Shown here piece by piece: positions 44,154 to 57,651 of a DNA stretch of 64,000 nucleotides. A program made the position numbers and the translations under genes. The notes under the pieces are model-generated. The model was not told where the DNA came from. It worked only from the letters and a program-made list of their open reading frames with translations, and searched no databases. Every line of letters starts with the position of its first letter. The first letter of the stretch is position 1. Source of the stretch: Mortierella sp. BCC40632 (taxonomy: Eukaryota > Mortierellomycota > Mortierellomycetes > Mortierellales > Mortierellaceae); NCBI GenBank assembly GCA_011634665.1, contig WAEK01000019.1:620001-684000 (forward strand), read 5' to 3'.

Positions 44154-46851
44154 GATCTGAGGTCAACGATATCACACCATGGTGGATTGGGAAAAGTCGA
44201 TAGTAATCTCTGCTGCGAGCAAACGTGTAGAGAGATGCAACGGTGCTGACGGATACTGGGGTAACTGTGGATATTTCTCCGACTTGAACAATCAGCAAAG
44301 GTTGAAGCTGGACCTCGAAGAACCTTACGGCGACTGTGCTAGATACTTCTTGGGAAAGCAAAGGCTGGATGTGATGGAGAGGCTAGGGAACTGGGAAATG
44401 GCATTAGCCATGGATATCGGTTAAAAAGACGACGAATGAGCGCAATAGGCCACGCAAGGAGATAGCGAACAGAATATCTGAACATTAGGTAGGACTATTT
44501 GTGTTTATTTGCAGGACTAGATCCTGTTTTGGCCCAAGTAACAACGGAGCAGTAGCCCCGGCATTCCACACAAAAAAGAAACATGACAAGGCCCAAGCGG
44601 CTCGTAGGTGAGTAGGTGAGGAGGAACCAGTTCTACCAGCACAGCCCCCCAAGCATCAAGAGAATAGAATAGTTTTTCCCTTTCTTTCTTTCTTTCTTTT
44701 TTTTTTAGCGTGTTCGCATCCACACATTAGCGAATGTGTCTTGCTTATTCCCTTATTCAGACCCCCATGCAATCGCGGCAAGTACACCAGTCCGCCGAGG
44801 CATTCCTCTTTCATTAATTGTGTCGACAATTCCTAACCTGAGAGGTAATGAATTTCTTTCAGCATCATGCGCATGTAAAAATGACCTATCAATGCGACCT
44901 GGCCTCCTTAGCTTCAGCGTATGATCACAGGTTACTCCTTGTTCAAGCCGACCTGGGAGATGGCCGCGACAGGATCAGTGCATGAGCTTGCATTTCGGCA
45001 TCGTTGTGACGTTCTGTTGGGCGGATCTTGCGCTCTCAGTGGGCTTGGCCTCTTTTGCTCTATCGTATCAATCCTGGTCCATGCCAACTGGAGAGGTAGT
45101 CGCAACAGTCTTTTTTAGCGTGGACGCTCGACATGAACTCGCGGTCTTGAGTCGTCGGGACTTTGCGCTGAAAATACCTTTGATTTCTCATCTCACTACA
45201 CTGTGAGATGACAGTGTGTGATACTCCTCCAAACAACGCGCTGCTGATAGCTTCGTACCTCACCTTTATCCGATCCAAGTCTGTAGGCAGAATGAATCCA
45301 CGTCTTGCCTGGGGAACTTAGAAGGTCCTGATTGATGAAGAGCGAGTGGAATATGTGTCTTTTGGATCCTCTGTTAGAATTTCCAGAATAAGAACGAAGC
45401 AATGGCCGCCTTACCCAACCCGAGTTGGTGGTTGGGACCTCTGTGAAGTTACCTTTACTCTTCCTTTTACTGCTAGACTAGAAAACAACATGTTGCACTA
45501 TGAAGCGATATCTTTATTAACATACTGATTCGATGCTCTTTCAACACAACAAGCATGTACACTAAATGGGCGCAGGAGAACAGAAGGACTTCGATGGATC
45601 GACGGGTCGAGATTTTCTAATCGAGTCTCAAGTAGCTCGACTCGACTTTGAGAAATACTAGAGTAATCGCCTACTATTCAAACTGCTGACATCACATCAC
45701 AGCAGTGCGGCTTCAGACTGCACACAACAGCTCTATGAAGAACCGTCTGACGATTTTCTGGGTCTCATGGAGGCAACCATTGTCAGTTGATAGAGCACAG
45801 CGGAATCTTGAAATAAGTAGTTCAAGAGTAGCAAAGAAAACGGCAGTTCTTACATCAACAACTGCTCCGTTGATAGAATAAAAGGCGTCTCCGGCCGATT
45901 GATAATGGTCAGCCTTTATTCTGTTTTGGCAGCGCAGTATCTCCTAGCTCTTGAAGATCGGGTTATTTTTTAGCATTGATTTTTATCTGGCAGCTACTAA
46001 TGTTGAGAAGCAGTACGTGGATGCCAACAAGCAATATTGTGAGTCTGACACGGACACAGCAGCAGACAGGGACGAGGCACAGGTCCTTGGGGAACTATTC
46101 AATGACTACTTCCAGCCAATGTCATCTTCGGACGAATTTCCATACCTAATTTTTTTCACCAATCCTCTTTGCATTTCGAGACATTGGTCAGCACTAGCTC
46201 GCTCTAGATATCTGCGGTAAAAGTCTATCAATTAATACGTCCTTTTGGATGCAGAGCTCTGGACCTCACCTGAAGGACAGCTTCACAAACCGAACTCCTC
46301 CTCTTTCATAAAGAAAAGGTAACAGTGCAACAGAAAAGATTTGAGCTACCAGCAACTTTAATGTCTTCAATCTGAGAGAAACGGATACGCATGGGCGTAG
46401 TACAGAGGAGAAATTCATGGAAAACGTGGGGAATGTGAGGGGGAGGGACAGTGACAGATGTTTGAGCTTTAGGGGAGATTTACAGTAGAGGAGCTGTTGC
46501 ACGTGGCACGGCATCTTACAGAATTTATGTTAGACCTAACCTCCTGCCTTACAGGGAGCAAGCGTTCCTGGACTAAGTGACCAGGCATGTCTTTTTCTAA
46601 CGGACTTGTATCTTTCCCCTACTATCCTCTCAGCCATTACTATATCTATCCATATTGAGGTGGCAGCCACAAGGTAAGCTCAAATACATCGCAACAGGCA
46701 AGAGAAAGTGTGGCGACTGGTAAATGTACCGCTTTAAGTATAGCTGCGAGAGCAGTCTAAAAAGTAGGACCAGCTCCCTTTAATGCTGCTGTCTAACATC
46801 GTAGATCCGTGTAATTTCTTTCCTTTTATTTTTGTAAAAAAAAAAAAAAAA
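44154..46851. other. Gene-poor, AT-rich region
   Basis: Only short unlinked reading frames occur. The best are 44179-44424 (+, 81 aa, from ATG) and 44982-45206 (+, 74 aa, one hydrophobic stretch). Neither matches a family I know and neither has a clear promoter. It may be transposon debris next to the Fanzor relic. Confidence 0.35.
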
Positions 46852-47136
46852 TTATTGCTTTCCAACTCCAAAGAAAAACGCGTTGGGTGGGCTAAGAAGT
46901 CCGCTATTGTATAGCAAATTATTATTGTCTCTGCCGCCAACGCAGCATCTCTGACCATCGGCGCAAGGATATGGGCTGTCATAGTAGACAGCCTTAAAAC
47001 CTTGTGGACAGGGTGTTCCAACGGAAGTGCACCGAACTCCCCTAGAGTCAGCTTGGTCTTGGCAGCTCAGACCTGAAACTGCGGAGACCATGCCAAGAAC
47101 GATGGCAATGGAGGCGAGGATAACTTGGCGGACCAT
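46852..47136 (-). CDS. Small secreted cysteine-rich protein, 94 aa
   Basis: Single exon from ATG 47136 to TAA. It begins with a clear signal peptide (basic MVRQ, then a hydrophobic core to about residue 22). The mature part has six cysteines (LSCQDQ, VRCTSV, TPCPQG, YPCADG, QRCCV) consistent with three disulphides, and an uncharged Asn/Gly/Phe-rich tail. A TATAAAA box lies about 160 bp upstream, and the leader contains a 4 x 13-bp repeat. Function is unknown. The size and cysteine content are typical of secreted fungal proteins such as effector-like or surface proteins, but no such role can be claimed. Confidence 0.7.
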   Translation of the reverse strand: MVRQVILASIAIVLGMVSAVSGLSCQDQADSRGVRCTSVGTPCPQGFKAVYYDSPYPCADGQRCCVGGRDNNNLLYNSGLLSPPNAFFFGVGKQ

Positions 47137-47164
47137 GTTGCTTGATGAGAGCCTTGAGTGGATG

Positions 47165-47216
47165 GATCTTGCTTGAGGATCTTGCTTGAGGATCTTGATT
47201 GAGGATCTTGATTGAG
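47165..47216 (-). repeat. 13-bp tandem repeat, 4 units, in the leader of the secreted protein gene
   Basis: Four units of gatcttg(c/a)ttgag, the first two with c and the last two with a. They begin about 29 bp upstream of the start codon, so probably in the 5' UTR. Confidence 0.85.
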
Positions 47217-47290
47217 AGACTTGTGGATGTTGAGAGGGGAATGAGATTTGGCTGTGAGTTGGTGAGAGCTGAGTGAGAAACGCGCTTTTA

Positions 47291-47297
47291 TTTTATA
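47291..47297 (-). promoter_or_regulatory. TATA box TATAAAA of secreted cysteine-rich protein gene
   Basis: The minus strand reads TTGTATAAAATAAAAG. It is about 160 bp from the ATG, close to the spacing of other TATA-like boxes in this window. Confidence 0.6.
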
Positions 47298-47650
47298 CAA
47301 AGTCCAGCAAACTCAAGAAGTGTAATGAAACAGCGATTCAATGATCACCGTTCAGGTCTAAACACAACGTAAGCTTTAGAGAAAAACAAAACATCACGCC
47401 TGTCAGAACCCTATTCAACGACACAAGGACTTTAGGCGGATTTGTTTTTCAGCTAATGGAAGTCAAGTCTCCTACTAAGTATCCCATGGGTTTTACATGG
47501 GGGGGGAGAAGGATTCGCGTGTAGAAACTTTTCACAGCTTGTGTAACTGGTCAAGCGAGCAGAAAAAAGAAAACTCCCGATCTAATGTTCCTTGCATCGC
47601 GGAGTGAAGTTCATAGAAACAAATAAACACGACAACCTAAAGGTTGAAAA

Positions 47651-47750
47651 GATCTGCAGGTTCTGCATGACTTGCAGGAGCAACATGATCTGTAGGTTCT
47701 ATATGGTTTGCGGGAGTGACTAAGATTTGCAGGTTTTGCAGGAGTGGCAA
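47651..47750. repeat. Imperfect repeat of about 37 bp, roughly 2.5 units
   Basis: Units share the pattern gatctgcaggttct followed by tttgcaggag. Divergence between units is considerable. The role is unknown. Confidence 0.5.
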
Positions 47751-50700
47751 ATTGTTTTCTTCGCTTTCATTTGAATCTGCACACAACCCTCTCCGCTGTT
47801 CCTCCCACAACTCCTCTTACGTGCCAGTAGCCTCTTTTCTTATGTGTCCGTGACCTGGAGTGAAAATGAGAGTAATAAACTGGAACTGGAGGAAAGAGAG
47901 CGAGGTTGAGGGAGAAGAACGACCGCCAAAGAATATTAGGATAGCCACAGAAAATCTGTAGTCAAACCAAGGTTCATGAGCTGCGACAATGTGGATGAGC
48001 TGCAACAGGCGGAGGAGGGAGCAGATTTGGGTTGAAAGAGCCCAACTCCAGATTGGTCGAATGTCCATTGTGATACTTAGTCCTCGATCTATGGTCATCC
48101 AGGTAGATCATGTTGTGAGGATCACACTTCCACATGAAGCGAGGCAGCTTTTAGACAAGAGTATTAATAAGTACAAGAGAGATATCAAACAGATATTTCA
48201 TCGGGCTTCAGAAAGCTCTTGACATTGTGGCAGTCAAGCCTTCCTTTCATGAAAAGACCCTGGCGTAACCCAAGTGGCAAAAAAAAAAAAAAAAAAAAAA
48301 AAAAGACTTGCAGCTGTTGTTCAGCATTGAGTGTTGCGTTGTGTTAGAGGGGGTGGCAACAAAAAGAGAGGAAAACGCAAGCAAACAACGGCAAAAAGAA
48401 AGTCGGCTCAGCTGCAAATGGGAAACCAACAGAACACCTTGTGCCCCTGAACTTTCCTCTCACTCTCACTCTCACTCTCACACTCTCTTTCTTGTATACA
48501 CTTGGCGTCTTATGTCCCTTGCCATCTCTATCTCTATCTTGACTTGAAAGCATAAATCTCTTTCTTGTTATTACTCTCTCAAACAGCTCTTTCAGTCAGC
48601 TGTACAAACATCCCTCCTACTCTAAATATTTTGCTCAGCTGGGATAGGAGATACCATGAATGGACATGATGCGGATTAGAGTGCCAAAAATGAGTGGGTG
48701 CAGGACACCTTCGCACGCACGCTCGCACCTCTTCTCACTTTTACCAAATTCACCCCTGGAACATTACAGAGATGTTGGGTGGATTTGCTCCGATTGACCA
48801 CAACTACTTTGTGGTTTCTGGTCCTGACAACGATGAGCATGACTAGATTGTATTGTTTACTTTTTGGCTTTTAATGAGTAGACGGTACTGAAAACTCGGT
48901 CAGAGGACCTATTGCGTTGATAGAAGGCACATCTACCCAGGGGAGACAAAAGATGGACTGTCTGTCACTTATTTACTGATTCAGTTGGGGCATATGTAGC
49001 GCACTTCATCCGAGTCTAAATCGCACTGAACGAAGCTCGTGTAGGACTCTCTCTAGGAAGCGAATGATACGATTTCGAGGGCTCTATCAATTAACAACCA
49101 AAGAACCATTAGAAGAGATTAGTGAAGATTTTTAAGCATTTCAATCCTTGACATGTTGGCACCAAGCATTTGCTCCAGTGACACCAATCAAATGCTCCGT
49201 GGAAGATATTTCATAGGTAATAGGAATGCACTACTGAGGCCAAGGTACCAGCTTATTCTCTGCATTCTCGATGGCTCACCTCCATGTTCCAGGCTCATTG
49301 TGCTGGAAAATTATTTTTCCTACAGAAGGGTAGATTAAAGAATGATAGAGAGGCTATTGGTGACCATATTGTCCACTTCATATGCTTTATTTCCCGAAGA
49401 GCTGTTGTCGACAACAAAATTTTGCTTGTTAGAGGTATTTTATAGGGAGGCTGCTCCTAATAGGCTGCCTTTGCGCAAACAACCTCAACGCTTGAGGTAA
49501 AAAAAAAAAAAAAAGTGAGATGGACAATAAGCTGCATCATAACTTTAACGATAACTAGTAACTTGTCGTGAGCCCTACGCTTTGATCATCGCTCGCGCAC
49601 ACTGCTCCTGTCCAGAGAGAGCACCTCATGCGCACAAAGTTGAATGAATCATCAGATAATAGCCGTACAGCACCTTTTTCTGCTGCATGTTTTCTCAGCA
49701 TGGAGGAGTTAACCAATCTGATATTTTTTATGTCTAGCTTTGACGTAGTTACTCTGTTACATTCGGCTCGGCGGACCAAATATGTCGAGTCATTCTAGAG
49801 GTTCAGCAGGAAAGGTAGAGTCGACGCCGACGGCAGTGTCTGTGGTGCTTTGTTTCTTTCACTCCCCATTTGACCTCAAATAAACTACACAAAACACGTT
49901 CAGTTACACCTCCTGTCTTTGCCAAGCCCTTTTCTTTCTCTACATCCTTTCTGAGTCTATTTCTCTTCGTCCTCTTAATCAACTATTCCTGACCTATCTA
50001 CTTATCACTTCTTCTTTTTGACATTCATCAACGCTCTTTCCCCGCTGCTTTTTTACCCTTTCTTTCTTCCTCACTCCCTTTCCCCGAGAACAAATAGTTT
50101 TTTCCCCAGGCCTTATTCACTTGAATTCAACCTCAAGTCCAATTTACTGAAGGAGATGCCCCTCTGAGAATAACGGGATACTCTTCGAGCGCGCCACTGC
50201 GGCTTTTGGGTAAGACTCGCCACTCTTTCTGGCGGTATACATGCCCACCAGTCTCGAGAACCCTCATATGCGGGACTACCTCATTACCGATGCTCTTAAT
50301 GGCAGATAACCCGACTCAATTGATTCTACTGTTTTCAAAAGTAACGAAGAGGTTGAGGCCAAGTTGTCGATCAGAGGGAGACTACCCTTTTGGCCTCACT
50401 CCATTGAATTAGAATTGGACATCCCTCCCCCCCCTCTTCTCGTTTGTCTCCCCTCAGGTTCAGAAGCAAACCAAACCAACAAACCAACAAATAAATAAAA
50501 AAAAAAAAAAAAAAAAAAAAGGCCAAGGGGCAGTCAGTCAGCTTGCCTAGGCTCAAAGGACGCTAAAGGGCAAATGTTGCATTGGACAGGGCCCCACCCA
50601 ATCATTCTGAGCAAAACTGCTACTTTCATAAGGTAGGAACTTGGCGCTGACATCGTCAAGTTCCGGTGATGAGAATGTGAAGGTATGGAGAAAAGTCGTT

Positions 50701-52874
50701 AATAAAGACTTTGAGGTCTCTTTGGGTCAAGCCAAGGCTGCAAACGAGCTGAAATGAGCCACCAGGAGCAAACTGAGTCCCACTGATATGGATCAACTCG
50801 AGTCATCGCAAGATGAATGGCACACCTATACCGACACCTTTTCTCTGATCTGGTGTCTGAACTCCTAATCCGCGACGATAGCAGCATCGGGTACATTTCT
50901 GTTGGGAAGAAGCAAGAGGCAAGGTGCTTTCTGGACAAAGTGCATCCACCTACAGAAAATAAAGACTATCTGACTAATAAGGATTTATTTCTGAATGCTG
51001 GAGAACTGGGTGTCAAAAACTCCAATGGTGTAATGGCTCCTGACTACTGAAATAGCTAATCTGAGGATCATCGCTACTCATTCTCGCCGTCGCTTTGGCC
51101 ACCTGGATCTTGTACCAACTATCCTCCCTCACACTTGTCACTGTCGCCCTCCTCCTCCCACTTTACCAGTTCCAGTTTTGGATTTAGTAGGGACCATCAC
51201 GGAAATGAAATAATTCTAAGAGTATCATTGTCGAGAAAAGAGGCAGTTGTTCTCTTTCTTGGTCTCGACACTTCTATTTTTTTTTTTTTTTTTTTTTTTT
51301 TGAGCTTAACTGACTTTGCCCATCATAGAAACGCAGTCAAAACCTCCCTCAATAAGATATCCTATAGGAAGATATTCTTACTGATGATAATGAGATCGAG
51401 AAGTTGATTTTGACAGTCGAACCAATAGCTGTCATGTCCTTTGTGTACATGTCGCTTAGGATACTGACAGGAACTTTGTTCTACTTGGCTTCACTTTGAA
51501 TCGGCCCACTGTATTCTAATCAGGTAGGCGGAGTGGCAATTGGAGAGGGGGAGTTTGTCATGTTCAAAAGTTGGAGTAACGCTTTGTATACAATGTCCTC
51601 CAGGGTCTTTCTTTTCTTGCACTCCCCTCGCCACCTCAATATATAGAATCAGGTTCCATAGAACCAAACCGGCTTCTAATTTTCTAAAAAAAAAAAAAAA
51701 AAAAAAAAAAATCAGTAAATGCCGCGTCTGCGGCCGGTCTGCTTCCTCACATCGCAGCCGAATGATACTAATCTCTTTGCGTGTCATCTGCTGAAGCAGA
51801 GCGGCTGAGTCTTCTTTCTTTCTTTCTTTCTTTTTTTTTTATGTTCGCCCCTGCGAGGATCCATCCTTAGCCAGTCATTTTAGCTCGCGATATATCGAGC
51901 AATTGTGCGCGATCATGGGTACCTATCTTGAGCGTTGGCACTTATCAAGGCAGCCCGCACAGTCACCAGTAGCAGGAATCATACATAGAACTCTTCTCCT
52001 TCGCTACACGACTGTGGGCAAAAGCAACAAACTTAGGGTGGTTGCAACCGAGACAGAGAACCCATGGAGAACCCTGTCGATATTTTTTTCTTCGATGCAG
52101 TCTCACTTTTCATTTCTTTCCTGGAAGAATACCACATGGGTCGACATATCGACAGAGTACCCAGGGCTAGAGTTGGGTACCCAGCAGTTTGGGCCACAGC
52201 ATTAACTATTGAGGAGCGCCAGGGAATGGGGTGGGAACGTGGGCTTGATACCCTGGCACTCTCTGGCAACTTGGAGTAGGGCCCCCCTTAAGATCAAGTT
52301 CATTTTAGGAAGGGGCGATCCCTGACAGAGCAGACAGTGGAGGAGCGGGGTGTGAGAGCTTGCGTTATATTGGGCCAGCCACCTGGGACGAAATGTTCCT
52401 TCTTTCCCAAATTCTCTCTGTACGAACCTGGTTGGGCCCTGTCATGCATAGACAGCCGTCATCCATCGACGGATGTCCCTTGTATCCTTTGCATCGATCC
52501 ATCTGTTCAAACGAGCATAGATGGGCCTACTCACTAACCGCTTTTCCTGTCTCTTTGCTACTCGTTCTTTTATGAACCTCCCTGTCCATCCTGCGTTCTG
52601 TGGTGTTTTTGTTGGAAACAAAAAAATTGACTCTCCGGGATCGCACCACTACTCAACCATGGAATCTTGATCTCGTCTTTTCAACATCTGGACATGAATT
52701 CGTGGAATCGACCATTCTTTCAACTCTGGAATAATACTCATCTGGATCATTTAATCTATCTCTTGGATGGATCCATCACCCATCATCTCACTTCGGTCAA
52801 CCTCAATCTGATCTGGATGGAAACCCTTCCTTTTCGCCCTGTCGATGCTCTGCAATGGAAATCAACAGAACAAT
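47751..52874. other. Gene-poor region upstream of eS7
   Basis: No complete gene is supported. It has poly(A)/poly(T) runs at 48280-48303, 49499-49515, 50497-50520, 51279-51301 and 51686-51711. A coding-like stretch with one stop lies at 50220-50470, and a hydrophobic reading stretch at about 51066-51190. Sequence before 52875 is the leader of eS7. Confidence 0.4.
50224..50471 (+). pseudogene. Coding-like stretch with one in-frame stop, unrecognised
   Basis: One plus-strand frame reads YMPTSLENPHMRDYLITDALN, meets TAA at about 50308, and continues in the same frame with DSTVFKSNEEVEAKLSIRGR. Composition on both sides of the stop is globular and non-repetitive, which suggests a decayed gene or an exon pair with a missed intron. 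The family is unknown. Confidence 0.3.
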
Positions 52875-54400
52875 ATGGCCAGCCACAAGATCGCCAAGAA
52901 CGGCCCTGCTGATGAGATCGAGCTCTCTGTTGCTCAGGCTCTCTTTGACTTGGAGAACAACATCGCTGACTTGAAGAAGGAGCTTAAGCCTCTTCAGGTT
53001 GCCAGCGCTAAGGAGGTGAGTTTTTGTTAAATCTTGGGTCGGGAACCGAAAAAGAAGGGCAATGCAACCTGATCAGCAATGAACGTTCGGACAAACGGAT
53101 CGAGACAAGTTCTTAGACTACGCAGATTCATTTTGGAATGGAGGACAGGAGGAAACCCTCCGAAATCTAAACACTCGGCAATCAGTCAATCTCATGCACA
53201 TGCATCAATCACCGAGCGAGAAGGAAAAAAAAAACTTTTCCTCCATCAGAACATCTGACGATCGCAGGACATCAGACTTAAAGGATGGTAGTTTGACCAA
53301 CTGCAGTCGCTCGGTGTTCTTTTCTCTTACCCAATCTCCGCCCACAACAGACTTCAGCATAAGCTTTCAGCTACTTCACCCAGTTTCTATTTTTTATTTT
53401 TTATTTTTTTTTACAAAAGTCGCCCCAGTATACATTGGATACCTTTTTTTTACATCCCGACATCCAGCCGCTTGTCTGCCTTTCACAGGATTTTACTCTG
53501 AAAGAGGAGAAAAAAAAGATCACAGGCGGATCGATACTTCTTGTCGACATGGTTTCGTTCGGGGAACTTGAGCAGGACAACCTCGCATTGCGGAAACGAG
53601 TACCACAGAGGGCCTTTATAGCATCCCTCACGATACAGCTTGTTGACATTTTTTGGTCTTTTTTTCTTTCTTTCTCTTATTCCTCTCTTTAGATCGAGAC
53701 CGGTAGCGGCAAGAAGGCCATTATCATCTTCGTCCCCGTTCCCCAATTGAAGGCCTTCCACAAGATCCAGCAGAGGTACATTCAACGTCTTTTATCTCTT
53801 TTCAGGATAAAGAAAAACAAAACAAAAACAACCCCATGGATAGACAACAGGGCAAAGCAAGGAATAAGGATCCAAGGACAATGAGGCCTAACCATTCCGC
53901 TCTGTCTCTTCTACTTTACCTCTAGACTCACCCGTGAGCTCGAGAAGAAGTTCTCTGACCGCCACGTCGTCTTTGTTGCCCAGCGCCGCATCATGGCCAA
54001 GCCTACTCGCACCTCGCGTGTTAAGCAGCAGCGCCCCCGCTCTCGCACTTTGACCTCGGTCCACGAGAAGCTCCTTGAGGATCTTGTCTACCCCACCGAG
54101 ATCACTGGCAAGCGCACCCGTGTCCAGACCGACCAGAAGCGCATCATCAAGGTGTAAGTAGTCTTGACCGCTGTCTCTTTTTCTTTGAGGAAGTGGAAGA
54201 CAATGTTGAGGAATATCTCTTAGCTTGGTCCTGATCTCTAACAAACTGAATTACCGGAATTTTTATTTCGTCCTATTAGTTTCCTTGACGCCAAGGACTC
54301 TACCTCTTTGGAGTACAAGCTCGACACCTTCAGCGCTGTCTACCGTCGCTTGACCGGCAAGGAGGTTGTCTTCGAGTTCCCCGCTCACCACCAGGAGTAA
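52875..54400 (+). CDS. RPS7: 40S ribosomal protein eS7
   Basis: Exons are 52875-53015, 53693-53775, 53926-54153 and 54280-54400, giving 190 aa, the normal eS7 length. It is a component of the small ribosomal subunit. Recognisable blocks are [85 protein letters not shown], and the C-terminal [10 protein letters not shown]. All junctions have GT-AG borders and keep frame. Codon use is strongly biased to C-ending codons (aag, gtc, ctc), as expected for a highly expressed gene. Intron 1 is long (677 bp) and could host an snoRNA, although no clear box C/D pair was found. Confidence 0.97.
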
Positions 54401-55190
<790 letters not shown>

Positions 55191-55520
55191 ATGTCGAGTG
55201 CCGAGACAGGTTTAGAAAAGCATGGTACCAATTTTAGGCCAAGGAATGTAATACCTTCCTTCCACGCCTCATCAAAAGTTGAGATAGTCCATGACGTCCT
55301 TCGAGAGACAGTATTGGATCAAAAGGACACCGTCTCCTTGGGTCAAAAGGACACCGTCTCCTTGGATCTTGAGAGAGAGAGAGAGAAAAGTAGAGATAGA
55401 GACGACAATGAATTGAGTGAAATCGCGATTGAGAGAATGATCAAGAGTTCTCAGGTAATATCGGATACCTCAAAAAAAAAAAAAAGAAAGAAACGATCTA
55501 GATCCAAGGCCACGAGATAA
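55191..55520 (+). CDS. Hypothetical charged protein, 109 aa
   Basis: ATG 55191 follows the purine tract. The protein is hydrophilic, with an internal duplicated octapeptide (D/G)QKDTVSL from a 24-bp DNA repeat, an acidic/basic ERER stretch, and a Lys/Arg-rich end (KKKKRKKRSRSK) resembling a nuclear localisation signal. No domain is recognised. The unusual position directly after a microsatellite makes a chance reading frame possible. Confidence 0.35.
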   Translation: MSSAETGLEKHGTNFRPRNVIPSFHASSKVEIVHDVLRETVLDQKDTVSLGQKDTVSLDLEREREKSRDRDDNELSEIAIERMIKSSQVISDTSKKKKRKKRSRSKATR

Positions 55521-55751
55521 ACGAGGCGCCATACGGTTCTAAGATGAGCACAGTGATAAAGGAAGTGACTCGAAAAAGATGAATAGAACCCGTCTATCTG
55601 TCTGGTGATGAGGTTCTATCCCACCAGGTCTGCGCCTTTCTCTGTCTAACTGCGTCGACTCTTTTATAAGTTCGATTCGCTAATCCAAAAGGCGTCTCTC
55701 TTTTTTCTTTTTTTCTTTTTTCTTTATTTATTGTTAATATCATAATTATTA

Positions 55752-55987
55752 TTAGGATCCCCAGAAGTGGCCCGATATTCCTGGATCCTTGATGAGGCCC
55801 ATTGGTGTACCTATATCTAATCGTCCAGTATTTCGGTATTCCAGTTCTTCAGTGCCCTTACAATGAATTAGAGGGAAGGGGATTTCTCCGCCCCTATTGT
55901 TGAAGGCGTCATCACTTTTGCACTTCTTGATCTGCGAGAATGTACCCATTGTCGCTTTCTTTGACTTTACATACACCCTCCCCGACA
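55752..55987 (-). CDS. Possible terminal exon of an unrecognised gene
   Basis: The minus strand is open after a CTTTTCCAG acceptor (exon from about 55987) to TAA at 55752. It encodes about 78 residues including VYVKSKKATMGTFSQIKKC and ending GISGHFWGS. Composition is globular. Upstream exons may lie in 56.0-56.5 kb on the minus strand, where Ser/Pro-rich stretches are open, but no join could be fixed. Confidence 0.3.
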
Positions 55988-57651
55988 CTGGAAAAGTCAA
56001 AAGCCTAGCCCGCGAGAGGTAAAAAAAAAAAAAAACTTTCTGTCATACCATAGTATTGTCAGGAAAGACCTTGTGAGTGGAACTGTTGCTCTGCAAACCC
56101 GTCAGAAACCAAGCTGCAGACCAAAGACAACGCTTCCAGGTAGTCTCAGGGGGATGAGAAGGAGGAGAAGAGAGCGTGAGTGGGCGGTCTCCATTGTGGT
56201 GTAGACTGACCCATCAGCGCCTGTGGACGACAGTGCTTCATGGTTTGGTTATGTTGGTCAAGGCTAAGACTGACGGATGAGGATGTATTCCGCATACTTC
56301 CAGAGTTGTTTGGAGCATGGGTCTCTCTTTCATGTCTGTCGTCAGGTCCGTCCAAGGAAGGGGAGGGGAGGAAAGAGAGAAAGAGAGAGAGAAAAAGGAG
56401 ATCCACGTGATGAAATCTGGCTGTCTGTAGACGAGCAATTTCATTGGAGGAATATGGTGCCATCGCGTCGGTCCTTTTGGTAGATTTTTTTTTCAGGCAA
56501 TGGGTCTCTCACACTGTCGTTTCAACGACTCTCTTTTTCCCTCCTTCCTTCCTTCCTTCCCTTTCTCTCTTCCTCCTCCTCTTCCTCCCACTCTCTCTCC
56601 ATCCCTTCTCACCCATCCTCTCACTTTTCTCCATCGACACTGACATTCGGGATGCACATCCACGCACTTTGACTCTCTTCAGCTTCTCCTCTTCCTCGCC
56701 TGTACTCTGAACTCGCCTTGTGTCCAGCCACAAGCTCCTGGTAGCCAGCCCTTCTTTCACTCTCTCTGTCCCTGGTGGCGCTGTTCTCTCCATATTCTGG
56801 CCCCTCCCCCTTCTCCGCCTCTTTTAGGATACATGCATGACTGGTTCATTCCATCCATCCTTCAGAACCATGGCGCAACACTCTTTTCTCTCTCGCTCAC
56901 TCCACCTACCTCTGCCTTTGCCTCTGCTTCTGCCATTGCTGACAAACTCCAAAAAAAAAAAAGCTTATCCTCCTCCCTTTATTTCCATACCTCATATGCC
57001 TTAGGGCACTATTTCCAATATCTACGTATGGCTCCTTTTTTTTTCTATTCCTTTCATTCATCCGAATCCCCGATTCTCCCGCACACAGACACACACGTAT
57101 AGTTCAGTGCAAGCGCCTGACTCATTTTTTTTTGGGGAAGAAGAGGAGGAATAACACGGGAACCAACAGTTTCAGGCGCACAAAAAAAAAAGGGAATCTT
57201 GGGAGAAGTACATATTACACCGACAGTCGGCACACAGGCGCTTCTTCAGGATAACATTCTTGGACCAGAGTCAGGAACTCTTTTTTTTTTTTCAAATGTT
57301 CACAGAACCTTTTTTTTTTATTCTTCTACAATATTGAGAAGAGAGCAAAGAGAAAAGAGAAAAGAGAAGAATAAGCAGGATATGGGGCTAATGGATATGG
57401 ATATACGGCGGAAGAGGCGCAACAGACTATTTTACTATACAACGGGAAGAAATGGGAAATGCGTTTGTGTGTGTGTGTGGATGTACTGTCCAAAAGAGGC
57501 TCTCCGCACTCGCTCTCTCTCGTTCTGGCAGGATATGTGGGATCAGTTCATTCGATTTTGTCCTCAGCACTGCCGAGGAGTCTCCTTCCTCCTCCCCACC
57601 CCGAATTGAATCGACAGAGCTCTGGACAGAGAAGAAAAATTCTTTCTCTTA
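55988..57651. other. Low-complexity intergenic region
   Basis: Pyrimidine-rich DNA (56530-56620) and poly(T)/poly(A) runs (57283-57293, 57182-57191). No supported gene apart from possible upstream exons of the minus-strand exon to the left. Confidence 0.4.

Noticed and set aside
55640..55700. Possible tRNA from a GTTCGATTCGC B-box-like sequence
   Set aside because: No A box at the right distance and no acceptor-stem pairing could be made.
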